Shown here: in pieces, positions 8,119 through 17,083 of the stretch | Layout of the letters: each line of letters begins with the position of its first letter | Numbering within the stretch: the first letter of the stretch is position 1 | Assembly: GCA_050181295.1 (NCBI GenBank) | Contig: JBFXDI010000013.1 | Coordinates: 1-50,597 of the forward strand | DNA from: JBFXDI01 sp050181295 | GTDB taxonomy: Bacteria > Pseudomonadota > Alphaproteobacteria > Rhizobiales > Aestuariivirgaceae | Direction of reading: 5' to 3' | DNA: 50,597 nt | Made by a program: the position numbers and the translations under genes | The notes under the pieces: model-generated | Seen by the model: only the letters and a program-made list of their open reading frames with translations | Database searches by the model: none | Told to the model about the DNA's origin: nothing

Positions 8119-9054
8119 ATGTCCGCGCCCCGGCACTTCATCGACCTCGGCGATTTCGACGGCGGGACGCTTCGCGCGATCCTCGACCATGGCAGCGCCA
8201 TGAAGCAGGCGCGGCGCGGGCGGCCTCAAGGGGAGCGCGAGCCCGGCGAGCCGCTCAAAGACCGCGTGCTGGCGATGATCTTCGAGCAGCCCTCGACACG
8301 CACCCGCGTCTCCTTTGACGTCGCCATGCGCCAGCTCGGCGGCGAGACGCTGGTGCTTTCGGCGGGTGACCTGCAGCTTGGGCGCGGCGAGACCATCGCC
8401 GACACGGCGCGCATTCTCTCGCGCTATGTCGACGCCATCGTCATCCGGGCGAAGTCGCATGCAAGCGTTCTGGAGCTTGCCGAGCATGCGACCGTGCCGG
8501 TGATCAACGCGCTCACCGACCGCTCGCATCCCTGCCAGATCATGGCCGACGTCATGACGCTGGAGGAGCATCGCGGACCGATCAAGAACGAGCGTGTCGC
8601 CTGGGTGGGCGACGGCAACAATGTCGCCGTCTCGTGGATCCATGCCGTCACGCGGCTGGGCGGCGAGCTTCGGGTGGCGACGCCCGACAGCCTGAAGCCC
8701 GACCTCTCGGTCGTCGAATGGGCAAGGCGCGAGGGCGGCAAGGTTTCCCTGACGCGGGATCCGGAGGCGGCGGTCAAGGACGCCGGCTGCGTGGTGGCCG
8801 ATGTCTGGGTGTCGATGCACGACAAGGACGCCGAGAACCGCCACAACCTGCTGAAACCCTACCAGGTGAACGCGCGGCTGATGGGCCTCGCCCGGCCGGA
8901 TGCCGTCTTCATGCACTGCTTGCCTGCGCATCGCGGTGAGGAGGTGACGGCCGACGTCATGGATGGGCGGCGCTCGGTGGTGTTCGACGAGGCCGAGAAC
9001 CGGCTCCATGCCCAGAAGGCCATCCTCGCCTGGTGCCTCGGCAAGGCGGAATAG
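8119..9054 (+). CDS. argF: Ornithine carbamoyltransferase
   Basis: 311 residues, standard length. It makes citrulline from ornithine and carbamoyl phosphate. The carbamoyl-phosphate loop STRTRVSF (about 58-65), the HPCQIMAD motif, the ornithine-binding WVGDGNNV and DVWVSM segments, and the catalytic HCLPAHRGEEV loop near residue 273 are all intact. It begins four bases after argD, within the same transcript, and hslO follows after 42 bases. Confidence 0.95.
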   Translation: MSAPRHFIDLGDFDGGTLRAILDHGSAMKQARRGRPQGEREPGEPLKDRVLAMIFEQPSTRTRVSFDVAMRQLGGETLVLSAGDLQLGRGETIADTARILSRYVDAIVIRAKSHASVLELAEHATVPVINALTDRSHPCQIMADVMTLEEHRGPIKNERVAWVGDGNNVAVSWIHAVTRLGGELRVATPDSLKPDLSVVEWARREGGKVSLTRDPEAAVKDAGCVVADVWVSMHDKDAENRHNLLKPYQVNARLMGLARPDAVFMHCLPAHRGEEVTADVMDGRRSVVFDEAENRLHAQKAILAWCLGKAE

Positions 9055-9096
9055 CGCCCGGTCGAAATCCCTCTCCGCCCGCCCTATATAGGCCGG

Positions 9097-10077
9097 ATGA
9101 TCGAGCCCCACATGCAGTCCGCCGCCGGCCCCGCCGTCATGCCCCAGTCCGGCGACGACACCGTTGTCCCCTTCGAGGTCAAGCCGCTGGGCGTCCGCGG
9201 CCGGGTCGTGCGGCTGGGCGAGACCGTGGACGGCATTTTGCGCCAGCACGACTATCCGGAGCCGGTCTCGGCGGTGCTGGCCGAGGGCACGGCGCTCGCC
9301 TCGCTCCTCGGCTCGGCGCTCAAGTTCGACGGCACCTTCATCCTCCAGACCCGCTCCGACGGGCCCGTGGGCCTGCTGGTCGCCGACTACGCATCGCCCG
9401 GGCGCCTGCGCGGCTATGCGCAATTCGATGCCGGAAGGATCGGCGCCCTCGGAAACAGGCCCTCGCCCGCCGCGCTGTTCGGCGGCGGGCATCTGGCGCT
9501 CACCATCGATCCGGGCATCGGCAAGGAGCGCTATCAGGGGATCGTGGCGCTGGGCGAGGAGGGGCTCGAAGGCGCGGCCCACACCTATTTCCGCCAGTCC
9601 GAGCAGATTCCGACCAGCCTCCGTCTTGCGGCCGGGCCGCTCGTCGGCCGGGCGCGTGAGGCGGCCCGCTGGCGGGCCGGCGCCGTGATGATCCAGCACC
9701 TGCCGCGCGAAGGCGGCTCGAGCCCCATGGAGTTCTCCTCGGGCGATGCGCCGGAAGGCACGATCGAGGCGGTGGTCGAGGACGACCGCTGGGTAAAGGC
9801 GCGGTTGCTCCTGGAGACGGTCGAGGACCATGAGCTTCTCGACCCGCAGCTTTCGCCCGAGCGGCTGCTCTATCGGCTTTTTCATGAGGACGGCGTCACC
9901 GTCTACCCGGCCCGTCCGCTCGAGCGCGCCTGCTCCTGCTCGCGCGAGCGCGTGGTCGGGCTGCTCAGGACCTTCGAGGAGGCTGAGCGCGACGCGATGC
10001 TGGAGGACGGCCGCATCGTCGTCTCCTGCCAGTTCTGCTCGCAGACCTACCGCATCGGTCCGGAGGAGCTTTCGTGA
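9097..10077 (+). CDS. hslO: Hsp33 redox-regulated chaperone
   Basis: 326 residues. Hsp33 is a cytoplasmic holdase switched on when oxidation releases zinc from four cysteines. All four are present near the C-terminus: C279 and C281 (CSC) and C311 and C314 (CQFC). The core is recognisable from HDYPEPVSAVLAEGTALASL and the GPVGLLVADY stretch. It is slightly longer at the N-terminus than the E. coli protein, as is normal in Alphaproteobacteria; ATGs at 9112 and 9139 are possible alternative starts. Third gene of the arg cluster. In many rhizobia apaG comes next; here apaG is found about 26 kb away beside argE. Confidence 0.93.
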   Translation: MIEPHMQSAAGPAVMPQSGDDTVVPFEVKPLGVRGRVVRLGETVDGILRQHDYPEPVSAVLAEGTALASLLGSALKFDGTFILQTRSDGPVGLLVADYASPGRLRGYAQFDAGRIGALGNRPSPAALFGGGHLALTIDPGIGKERYQGIVALGEEGLEGAAHTYFRQSEQIPTSLRLAAGPLVGRAREAARWRAGAVMIQHLPREGGSSPMEFSSGDAPEGTIEAVVEDDRWVKARLLLETVEDHELLDPQLSPERLLYRLFHEDGVTVYPARPLERACSCSRERVVGLLRTFEEAERDAMLEDGRIVVSCQFCSQTYRIGPEELS

Positions 10078-10139
10078 GTGTAGACGGCGCCTGAAGGAGG
10101 CCCTGCGCCGAGGTTGCCTCAGTCCATCCCCTGCCTCGA

Positions 10140-10832
10140 TCAGCCGCTCGCGCGCTCGCGCCAGGCGGCGACGAGATCGTCCGCGTCCAGGACCAGCCCC
10201 GTGTTGAGCGACATGATCTTCAGGGCGGCGCTCTCGAGCTCTTCGTTGGTGCCGGCCACGAGATCCCGCACGGTGATCACCCGATAGTTCCGGTTCGACG
10301 CGTCGAAAGCCGTGTTCAGGATGCAGCAGTCCGTCATGATGCCGGTCAGCACCACGGTTCCGACGCCCATCTGGCGCAGCAGGAAGTCGAGATCGGTCGG
10401 ATAGAAGGCGGAGAGCCGCTTCTTGGAGCTCACGATCTCGTCCTGGGGCTCCGTCCGGGTCGCGAGCTTCGTCCACCGGCTCCCCTCGATCCCGTGCTGG
10501 TCGATGTTGGGGATGCCGCCGACGTATTCGCTGAACCCCAATCGCCAGGCGCTGGGGATCCCCTTGGTGTCGTCCGCTCCGGAGGGACGCAGGCCGGTGC
10601 GAACATGGATGACGCGGACGCCCACCGCCCGCGCCGCATCGTGAAACGCATTCATAGGATCGACGATCGGGCGGCCCCGCGGCGCCGGGCACGGGCATGC
10701 GGGGGACTCCGACAGGTGCCCGTCGTGCATGTCGATCGAAATGACGGCGCTTGTCCTCGGGTCGAGATAGGCCTCGTAGGCATCGCTTTCGGGAAGCGGA
10801 CGCCTCTCGCCGTAGAGATAGTAGTCGGTCAT
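10140..10832 (-). CDS. Isochorismatase-family cysteine hydrolase
   Basis: 230 residues. The isochorismatase-fold catalytic triad is visible: D34 (ISIDMHDGH), K137 (SSKKRLSAF) and C170 (MTDCCILNTAFDA, after the cis-peptide-like GIMTD). Members are amidases acting on small amides: nicotinamidase, N-carbamoylsarcosine amidase, ureidoacrylate or maleamate amidase. Which one cannot be told, but its position at the edge of the catabolic island, divergent from the BMP importer, suggests release of ammonia from a ring-opened intermediate. ATG at 10832 has GAGGGAAG eight bases ahead; an in-frame GTG at 10850 is less likely. Residues 45-58 (ACPCPAPRGRPIVDP) form a cysteine- and proline-rich insert. Confidence 0.85.
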   Translation of the reverse strand: MTDYYLYGERRPLPESDAYEAYLDPRTSAVISIDMHDGHLSESPACPCPAPRGRPIVDPMNAFHDAARAVGVRVIHVRTGLRPSGADDTKGIPSAWRLGFSEYVGGIPNIDQHGIEGSRWTKLATRTEPQDEIVSSKKRLSAFYPTDLDFLLRQMGVGTVVLTGIMTDCCILNTAFDASNRNYRVITVRDLVAGTNEELESAALKIMSLNTGLVLDADDLVAAWRERASG

Positions 10833-10916
10833 CGTCGGGGCTTCCCTCACCTCACCGAACCATGCATCCCGGCGGATCGCGATGGCGCATGGCCGTCTCC
10901 GCCGCGCGGATCGATT

Positions 10917-10944
10917 TTGACAGGATTAAAATTCATTCTATTAT
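10917..10944 (+). promoter_or_regulatory. Strong sigma-70-type promoter of the BMP importer operon
   Basis: TTGACA at 10917-10922 and TATTAT at 10939-10944 with a 16-base spacer, in an AT-rich pocket of an otherwise GC-rich sequence. The ATTCTATT in the spacer and -10 region, followed by ATGGT, is echoed at 31453-31468 before the BKACE gene, as if one regulator bound both. Confidence 0.65.
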
Positions 10945-11001
10945 GGTCATAGGGCCGTCGACACGCAAGGCTCGCGGCCAGCTCATGGGGAGGTTGGAAA
11001 G

Positions 11002-12081
11002 ATGATCGCAAGCAGTCGCCGGGTTCTATCCGCAGTCACGATCGTATCCTCGCTATGCCTTCTGCCGCTCGCGGCCTCCGCGGCCGACCCAACTGCGGCC
11101 TTCATCTATGTGGGCCCCGTGGGCGACGCGGGCTGGAGCTACCGGCACGACCAGGGCCGGCAGTGCATCGAGAAGGACGGGATCAAAACGTCCTTCGTCG
11201 AGTCCGTTCCGCAGGCGGCGGATGTCGCCAACATCGAGCGGGATTTCCTCGGCCAGGGCTTCAGCATGATCTTCGCGACGGCCTTCGGCTACCAGCCCTT
11301 CACCCAGCAGGTCGCGAAAGAGAACCCGGAGAAGTTCTTCTTCGGCATCACGCCGACGATCGCGCCCGCCGACAACATCCTGAACTACTACGGCAAGCTC
11401 TGGGACGGCCGCTATCTCACCGGGATGGTCGCGGGCGCCATGACGAAGACGAACAAGATCGGCTTCGTCGCCGCCGTGCCGATCCCGACCGTCATCGCCG
11501 GCCTCAACGCCTTCGCGCTCGGCGCCCGCGCGGTCAACCCGAAGGCGGAGGTGCAGGTCGTCTGGACCCTCTCCTGGTACGATCCGCCGGCGGAGAAGCA
11601 GGCCGCGGTGGCGCTCGTCGAAGGCGGAGCCGACGTGGTCGGTCAGCACCAGGATACGCCCTCACCCGTTCAGGGGGCTGCCGAGAAGGGCGCCTGGGCG
11701 ATCGGCTCGGAGTCGGACATGACGAGCTTCGCGCCCGAGAAGTATCTCACCGGCACGGTTTGGGACTGGTGCCCGTTCTACAAGAAGGCCGTCGCCATGG
11801 TGAAGGACGGCAGCTTCAAGCCGGGCGAGTTCTACGGCGGGCTCGACGACGGCACAGTTTCGCTTGCGCCGCTCAACAAGGCCGTTCCGGCCGACATCGC
11901 GGCCAAGGTCGAGGAGGCGCGCACGGGAATCGTCGCGGGAACCCTCGACTACTGGAAAGGTCCGCTCAAGGACAACCAGGGCGCGGTCGTCGTGGAGGAC
12001 GGCAAGACCCTCGCGATCTCCGACATCAACAACATGAAATGGCTGGTCGAGGGCGTGATCGGCAAGATCCCGTCTCAGTGA
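11002..12081 (+). CDS. BMP-family ABC importer, substrate-binding protein
   Basis: 359 residues with a Sec signal peptide (LSAVTIVSSLCLLPLAASAAD, cleavage near residue 28) and no lipobox cysteine at the cut site, so it should be free in the periplasm. It belongs to the basic membrane protein (BMP/PnrA-like) family: YVGPVGDAGWSYRHDQGR is the family's N-terminal signature, with GIT, GKLWDGRYLTGMVAGAMTKTNKIGFV and SESD motifs following. Characterised members bind purine nucleosides. GGGAGG lies ahead of the ATG. First gene of a four-gene importer operon (binding protein, ATPase, two permeases), driven by the promoter at 10917. Confidence 0.9.
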   Translation: MIASSRRVLSAVTIVSSLCLLPLAASAADPTAAFIYVGPVGDAGWSYRHDQGRQCIEKDGIKTSFVESVPQAADVANIERDFLGQGFSMIFATAFGYQPFTQQVAKENPEKFFFGITPTIAPADNILNYYGKLWDGRYLTGMVAGAMTKTNKIGFVAAVPIPTVIAGLNAFALGARAVNPKAEVQVVWTLSWYDPPAEKQAAVALVEGGADVVGQHQDTPSPVQGAAEKGAWAIGSESDMTSFAPEKYLTGTVWDWCPFYKKAVAMVKDGSFKPGEFYGGLDDGTVSLAPLNKAVPADIAAKVEEARTGIVAGTLDYWKGPLKDNQGAVVVEDGKTLAISDINNMKWLVEGVIGKIPSQ

Positions 12082-12111
12082 GCTCACGGGGCTCTTGGAG
12101 CGGGCGCGGGC

Positions 12112-13581
12112 GTGGACCAGTTCCTCGTTCAGATTGAATCGGTCAGCAAGCGCTTTGGGGACCTCTTGGCCAACCGGGAGGTCTCGATCGCCTTTCCCGC
12201 CGGATGCGTGCTCGGCCTCCTCGGCGAGAACGGGGCCGGCAAGACGACCGTCATGAACATCCTTTGCGGGCTCTATCTGCCCGACCGCGGGCGTATTCTC
12301 GTGGACGGGCAGCCCCTGAAGCTCGGCTCGCCGCGGAGTTCTTTCGACGCCGGCATCGGGATGGTGCACCAGCAGTTCAAGCTGATCGAGCCGTTGTCGG
12401 GTTTCGAGAACATCTCGCTTGCAATGGACCGCGGGCGCTTCCTCAACGCGGGCCGCCCACGCGAGGACGTCTCGGTCCTCAACCGCGAGCTGGGATTCGA
12501 CCTCAATCTTGAAATGGCGGTCTGGCAGATGACGCTTGCCATGCGCCAGCAGCTCGAAATCCTGCGGGTGCTTGCGTCCGGCGCCCGCGTTCTGATCCTG
12601 GACGAGCCGACATCGGTCCTCTCGAGTCTGGAGAGCCAGAAGCTCTTTGCGATCGTCCGGAAGATCGCGGCCTCCGGTCGTTCGGTCGTTCTCGTCAGCC
12701 ACAAGCTCGCCGAGGTTCTCGCGGTGGCGAGCCGACTCGTCGTCATGCGCCAGGGCGAAGTCGTCCATGCGGGCGTGGCGCAGGGTATCGAAGTCTCGGC
12801 GCTTGCGCGGCTCATCGTCGGCGAGAGAGAGATCCGGAGCGGCGCGCGCACCACGCGAAAACCGGGGGACGTCGTCCTTGAGGTCCGCAACATCGAGGCT
12901 CTGAGCGACCGCAACCTGCCGGCGGTTCGGAGCGTCTCCTTCGAGGTGCGCGCGGGCGAGCTTGTGGGCCTCTTGGGGGTTACGGGCAACGGCCAGAACG
13001 AGCTCATGGAGGCCATCGCCGGACTCCGCCCCATCCAATCGGGCTCGATCAGGGCGCCACGCGACCCGTATGGGCGGGGGTTCGGCTACGTCCCCGCGAA
13101 GCACCTGGGCGTGGGCATCGCGCCGGGCCTCACCATCGCCGACAATGCGCTGCTCGGCCAGCAGGGAAGGCCCGCCTACCGCCGCTGGCTCGACCGTCGC
13201 GCGATGACAGGGCATGCGGAGAGGATCATGCTGAGCTTCGGCGTCAAGGCTCGGCCGGAGAGCGTCGCCAGCCGTCTTTCCGGCGGCAACCTCCAGAGGC
13301 TGGTGCTCGGACGCGAGCTCGAGCCCGATCCGCCCCTCATCCTCGCCGACTATCCGACGCGCGGGCTCGACGTCGCTGCCGCCGCCGAGATCCGCGCGCG
13401 CCTTGTCGACCGGGCCGAGGCGGGGGCGGCGGTCCTCATGTCGAGCGAGGAGCTTGACGAGACGCTGGCGATCGCCGACCGGGTGATGGTGATGCACCGG
13501 GGCGAGGTCGTCGCGATGCGCGACCCGCGCGCCCTGTCGATGGACGAGCTCGGGCGCCTCATGACCCTCGGGGGCGTTTGA
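12112..13581 (+). CDS. BMP-type importer, fused double ABC ATPase
   Basis: 489 residues with two nucleotide-binding domains in one chain, as in RbsA, YufO and NupA-type importers. The first has Walker A GENGAGKT (38-45) and Walker B LILDEPTS (D164, E165), but its signature region reads QMTLAMRQQLEIL where LSxGxxQRVEI is usual. The second has a degenerate Walker A (GVTGNGQNEL, no GKT) and a canonical signature LSGGN (389-393) with Walker B LILADYPTRGLD. Lack of GKT in the second half is normal for this family; the altered first signature is not. GTG start with TTGGAG upstream. Confidence 0.9.
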   Translation: MDQFLVQIESVSKRFGDLLANREVSIAFPAGCVLGLLGENGAGKTTVMNILCGLYLPDRGRILVDGQPLKLGSPRSSFDAGIGMVHQQFKLIEPLSGFENISLAMDRGRFLNAGRPREDVSVLNRELGFDLNLEMAVWQMTLAMRQQLEILRVLASGARVLILDEPTSVLSSLESQKLFAIVRKIAASGRSVVLVSHKLAEVLAVASRLVVMRQGEVVHAGVAQGIEVSALARLIVGEREIRSGARTTRKPGDVVLEVRNIEALSDRNLPAVRSVSFEVRAGELVGLLGVTGNGQNELMEAIAGLRPIQSGSIRAPRDPYGRGFGYVPAKHLGVGIAPGLTIADNALLGQQGRPAYRRWLDRRAMTGHAERIMLSFGVKARPESVASRLSGGNLQRLVLGRELEPDPPLILADYPTRGLDVAAAAEIRARLVDRAEAGAAVLMSSEELDETLAIADRVMVMHRGEVVAMRDPRALSMDELGRLMTLGGV

Positions 13582-13582
13582 C

Positions 13583-14665
13583 GTGCCGCTGCCGCGGTTG
13601 AGGCTCGAGCCGCGCCTCGATGAGGCGACGACGGGCGAGCTGGTGGTCCGCGCCGGCCTGGGGTTTCTCCTGGCGCTGGTGTTGGGCGCGGTTCTCCTCG
13701 CGGCCTTCGGCTACGATCCCGTCGTCGCGTATGGAGCGCTCTACCGCGGGGCTTTCGGCACGGCGCGCGCTGTCGCGGCGACGCTCAACAAGTCCGTGCC
13801 CATTGCGCTCTGCGCCTACGGCATCGCCTGCGCCTACCGGGCGAGGCTCTGGAACATCGGCGCGGAGGGTCAGCTCTACATGGGCGCCTGCGCCGCGACC
13901 GGCATCGGCCTCCATCTGCCTCCGGAAACGCCTGCCGCGGTCGCGATGCCGCTCTTCTTCCTCGCCGCAGTCGCGGGAGGAGCCGCCTGGGCGGCCATCG
14001 CGGCGATCCCGCGCGCCACGATCGGCATGAACGAGATCCTCTCGACCCTCATGCTCACCTACATCGCCATCCTCTTCACCGACTATCTCGTGCTCGGTCC
14101 CTGGGTAGACCCGGCGGCCTTTTCCTTCCCCTATTCGCCGCCCGTCATCGAAGGCGCAAGGCTCGGCGTGCTCTACGGCGGCGTGCACTGGGGCATCGTC
14201 TTCTCGATCGCGGGGGCGCTACTGCTCCATGCGATCGATCGTGGGCTGCCATGGGGCTACCGGCTCCGTGTGGTCGGCGACGCACCGCTCGCCGCCCGCT
14301 ACGGCGGCATCGACAACCGCGCCGTGATGGTCCTGGCGCTCGTCCTCGCCGGGGCCTTCGCCGGCCTTGCCGGCGCAATCGAGGTTTCCGCCTCGACCAC
14401 CAGGCTGCAGACGGGACTGTCGCCCGGCTACGGCTTCATGGCCATTCTGGTGGCGTGGCTCGCCAACGCCCGCCCCTTCGGCATCCTTGTGGCCTCGATC
14501 CTCTATGCTGGCCTGCTCAACGGCGGGTTCGCGTTGCAAGTGTCGAAGATACCCCCGGCGGTCGGAACCATCCTGCAGGCGACAATCCTCCTCTCGGTGC
14601 TCGCTATCATTGGACTGGCGAACTACCGAGTGAGGTTCCTCAGGCCTCAGGTCGAGGCGCCATGA
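13583..14665 (+). CDS. BMP-type importer, permease subunit 1
   Basis: 360-residue inner-membrane protein with about nine hydrophobic segments after a charged N-terminus of about 20 residues. The ribose/nucleoside permease (BPD_transp_2) signature is visible at RLWNIGAEGQLYMGA (about residues 93-107), with GMNEILSTLMLTYIA and the cytoplasmic-loop motif RVVGDAPLAARYGG that touches the ATPase. It would pair with the following permease to form the channel. GTG start at 13583, one base after the ATPase stop codon; its end overlaps the next gene as ATGA. Confidence 0.9.
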   Translation: MPLPRLRLEPRLDEATTGELVVRAGLGFLLALVLGAVLLAAFGYDPVVAYGALYRGAFGTARAVAATLNKSVPIALCAYGIACAYRARLWNIGAEGQLYMGACAATGIGLHLPPETPAAVAMPLFFLAAVAGGAAWAAIAAIPRATIGMNEILSTLMLTYIAILFTDYLVLGPWVDPAAFSFPYSPPVIEGARLGVLYGGVHWGIVFSIAGALLLHAIDRGLPWGYRLRVVGDAPLAARYGGIDNRAVMVLALVLAGAFAGLAGAIEVSASTTRLQTGLSPGYGFMAILVAWLANARPFGILVASILYAGLLNGGFALQVSKIPPAVGTILQATILLSVLAIIGLANYRVRFLRPQVEAP

Positions 14666-15582
14666 GCATCGAGCTGCTGCTTGCCGCCGCGCTCGTCTCG
14701 GCGACGCCAGTTCTCTATGCGGCGCTGGGGGAGCTTCTTGCCGAGCGCGCGGGCGTCCTCAATCTCGGCGTCGAGGGCACCATGCTGATCGGCGCGGTTT
14801 CAGGCTTCGCGGCGGCGACCATGACGGGCTCCGTCGCGGCGGGCGTCCTGCTGGCGGTGCTCGCCGGCATGGCCTTCGGCGCCTGCTTCGCGTTCCTCGT
14901 CATCGTGCTGCGGCTGAACCAGATCGTGACCGGGCTAGCCTTCACGATCCTCGGCACCGGCGTCTCGGCGCTCATCGGCAAGCCGTTCATCGGCGTTCCG
15001 CCCAAGGTCGCGGTGCCTAGGCTGGACCTCGGCGGCGAAATCGCGGTGATCGGCCCCATCCTGCTCCGCCACGATCTCCTGGTCTACGGCGCGCTCCTCC
15101 TCACCCTCCTCATCGCGGCCTATATCCGCTGGACGAGACCCGGCCTCATCCTGAGGGCGCTTGGCGAAAGCCCGCAGGCGGTCGACGCGCTGGGGCTTCC
15201 GGTTGCCGGGCTGCGCTTCGCTTACGTGGTCGCGGGTGCGGGACTCGCGGCGCTCGGCGGCGCCTATCTCTCGCTTGTCTTCACGCCCTCCTGGATCGAG
15301 AACATGACGGCCGGCCGAGGTTGGATCGCGATCGCGATCGTCATCTTCGCGACCTGGCGGCCAGGCTGGGTGCTGCTCGGTGCCCTCCTCTTCGGCGCGG
15401 TCGACGCCCTCCGCTTCCGCCTCCAGATCGGTGGCGACCCGTTCATGAGCGTGCACTTCCTCAACATGCTTCCCTATATCGCCACGCTCGTGGTGCTCGC
15501 CCTCGTCTCCCGCCACGGCCTTCGCCGCCGCCTCGGAGTTCCGGCAGCCCTGGGCATCGCCTACGACCGCGAACGGCGCTGA
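14662..15582 (+). CDS. BMP-type importer, permease subunit 2
   Basis: 306-residue membrane protein of the same permease family, with RAGVLNLGVEGTMLIGA near residue 30 (the family signature), RLNQIVTGLAF, the ATPase-contact loop LRALGESPQAVDALG and about eight further hydrophobic segments. Together with the previous permease it makes a heterodimeric channel as in NupPQ/YufPQ nucleoside importers. Starts with an ATGA overlap. It ends 9 bases from the stop of the convergent SRPBCC gene, so the importer operon stops here. Confidence 0.9.
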   Translation: MSIELLLAAALVSATPVLYAALGELLAERAGVLNLGVEGTMLIGAVSGFAAATMTGSVAAGVLLAVLAGMAFGACFAFLVIVLRLNQIVTGLAFTILGTGVSALIGKPFIGVPPKVAVPRLDLGGEIAVIGPILLRHDLLVYGALLLTLLIAAYIRWTRPGLILRALGESPQAVDALGLPVAGLRFAYVVAGAGLAALGGAYLSLVFTPSWIENMTAGRGWIAIAIVIFATWRPGWVLLGALLFGAVDALRFRLQIGGDPFMSVHFLNMLPYIATLVVLALVSRHGLRRRLGVPAALGIAYDRERR

Positions 15583-15591
15583 TCTAAGGGT

Positions 15592-16164
15592 TCAGCGTGG
15601 TCGCTCCGGAGGTGCGGAGCGGCGGAACCAGCTTGCGATCCACGCGCGGATGGCGCGCACGAGGAGCGCGAGGGCGCTCGTCTCCTCTGCCCGCACGGCC
15701 TCGGCCTCAGCCGGCGTCTCCGCCGCAAGCTTGCGCTCGAGCACCGAGACGAACTCGCGGATCAAGACGTTGGAGGTCTCGGTCAAGAACCCGGTGCGGC
15801 CGAACTGGGCGATCGGTCCCGATAGCGTCACGTCCGCGTCGATGTTGACGCGGGTCTGGCTGCCCTCCGGCACAAGGGCATAGGTGAGAACGAGCTTGCT
15901 GCGGCTGCCGCCTCGCTTGTCGACGCCTTTTCCTTCGACGCGGCCGGTGTGATTGGCGGGATCCGTCGTGACCGTCGCCTCGCCGTCGAAGGCGGCGCTG
16001 AAGGGTCCGAGCTTTGTCTGGATGCGCCCCGCATAGACGCCACCCCCTTTGTCCTCCGTCAACGAGGCGCCGGGCAGGCACTGCGCCATGGCCGGGACGT
16101 CCTGGAACGCCGCCCACACCTGCGGCAGGGCGCGCGCGACGACGAAGCTCTGCTCGACCTTCAT
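15592..16164 (-). CDS. CoxG-like SRPBCC protein
   Basis: 190 residues. The first 145 form a CoxG/SRPBCC lipid- or ligand-binding domain (VEQSFVVARALPQVWAAFQD, CLPGASLTE, YAGRIQTKLGPFSAAFDGEA, GGSRSKLVLTYALVPEG, QFGRTG). After an alanine- and glutamate-rich linker, a short hydrophobic, positively charged tail (ALALLVRAIRAWIASWFRR) could anchor it at the membrane. CoxG accompanies CoxMSL carbon monoxide dehydrogenases and other molybdenum hydroxylases; in mycobacteria CoxG has been reported to carry quinone between enzyme and membrane. It is the last gene of the minus-strand operon, about 4 kb from the hydroxylase genes it probably serves. ATG at 16164 matches the family start. Confidence 0.85.
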   Translation of the reverse strand: MKVEQSFVVARALPQVWAAFQDVPAMAQCLPGASLTEDKGGGVYAGRIQTKLGPFSAAFDGEATVTTDPANHTGRVEGKGVDKRGGSRSKLVLTYALVPEGSQTRVNIDADVTLSGPIAQFGRTGFLTETSNVLIREFVSVLERKLAAETPAEAEAVRAEETSALALLVRAIRAWIASWFRRSAPPERPR

Positions 16165-16189
16165 GGCCGCATCCTCGATCGCGAAGCAG

Positions 16190-17029
16190 CTACTTCGCTT
16201 GCGCGCCTGTGAACTCCTCCACCTTTTCCTGGCCGGCATCGAAGAACGCGACTATGCGGCACGGACAGGATTCGAGCCCCTCGTACTTCCACGGAAAGGC
16301 TCCGATGATGGCGCGGCGGTTCAGCACCTTCTCGATGTCGCCCCCCACGTTCTCCGCATGGATCAGCCCTTCCTGGAAGGCGTAGTTGTGGAAGGGAAAG
16401 AGGTTGTTGCGAACCTTCCTGCCGGAAAGCTTGTGCGTGTACTCGTAGGGAGGAAAGAACGCCTCGCAGTCCATGCCCACATGCTTCTCGAAGGCCTTTG
16501 CGAGGTCGCGGCGCATGAAGCGGATGGTTGTGTTCATGGGATGGTCGCCCGAGCCGCAGTCCACCCCGAACCAGCGGATCTTCATGTCGAGCATCCACTC
16601 GAGGAGCTTCATGCCGCCGCCCGGGTGATGGCAGAAATACCGGACGAGATCCTGTTGCGGCTGGCCCTCGTAGTAGCGATGGTAGCCGGTGTGGATGATG
16701 AGGATGTCGCCCTTTTCGATCTTTACGGGCGCGCTCGTGAGCATCTCCGGGGTGATGACGTCCCAGTCCGACACCTTCTCAGAAATGTCCACGATGGCGC
16801 CCTTGCCGACCATGAACTCGAGCGGATAGGAGGCCATGTCGCCGGTGCGCCCGTCGGTTGCATGGAGCGCACCGTCGATGTGCGTGCCCACATGCAGGGC
16901 GGTGTCGATGCGCTGCGCCACGATCGACACCGTCTGCAGATTCTGGGCGTAGTACATCTTGTTGCCGGCGTAACCCACCCAGCCCGGCGTATGGACGCTC
17001 ATGGAGTGGGAAAGATCGACCATCTGCAT
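16190..17029 (-). CDS. Cyclase-family metal hydrolase (isatin hydrolase/kynurenine formamidase-like)
   Basis: 279 residues. The metal-binding motif HVGTHIDGALH is at residues 46-56 (H46, H50, D52, H56), matching the HxGTHxDxPxH pattern of the cyclase family (KynB, isatin hydrolase), with alanine in place of the proline. GDILIIHTGYHRYY and VGMDCEAFF follow. Known members open cyclic amides or hydrolyse aryl formamides using manganese or zinc. In this operon, beside a nitrilase-family amidase, it probably opens an oxidised heterocycle; the substrate is unknown. ATG at 17029 has AGGAG six bases upstream; an internal ATG at 17023 is possible. Downstream of the nitrilase gene by 54 bases. Confidence 0.85.
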   Translation of the reverse strand: MQMVDLSHSMSVHTPGWVGYAGNKMYYAQNLQTVSIVAQRIDTALHVGTHIDGALHATDGRTGDMASYPLEFMVGKGAIVDISEKVSDWDVITPEMLTSAPVKIEKGDILIIHTGYHRYYEGQPQQDLVRYFCHHPGGGMKLLEWMLDMKIRWFGVDCGSGDHPMNTTIRFMRRDLAKAFEKHVGMDCEAFFPPYEYTHKLSGRKVRNNLFPFHNYAFQEGLIHAENVGGDIEKVLNRRAIIGAFPWKYEGLESCPCRIVAFFDAGQEKVEEFTGAQAK

Positions 17030-17083
17030 GCGGGGCTCCTCGTGCGCTCTGGATTTGTCCTGGATAAAGCGATTTCAACGTAC

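Noticed and set aside
8023..10698. 891-codon open frame on the minus strand
   Set aside because: It runs opposite argF and hslO and partly over the isochorismatase gene, all with clear family motifs; composition is arginine-, proline- and histidine-rich, typical of a high-GC shadow frame.
11662..13497. 611-codon open frame on the minus strand opposite the BMP ATPase
   Set aside because: Antisense shadow of a well-supported ABC protein.
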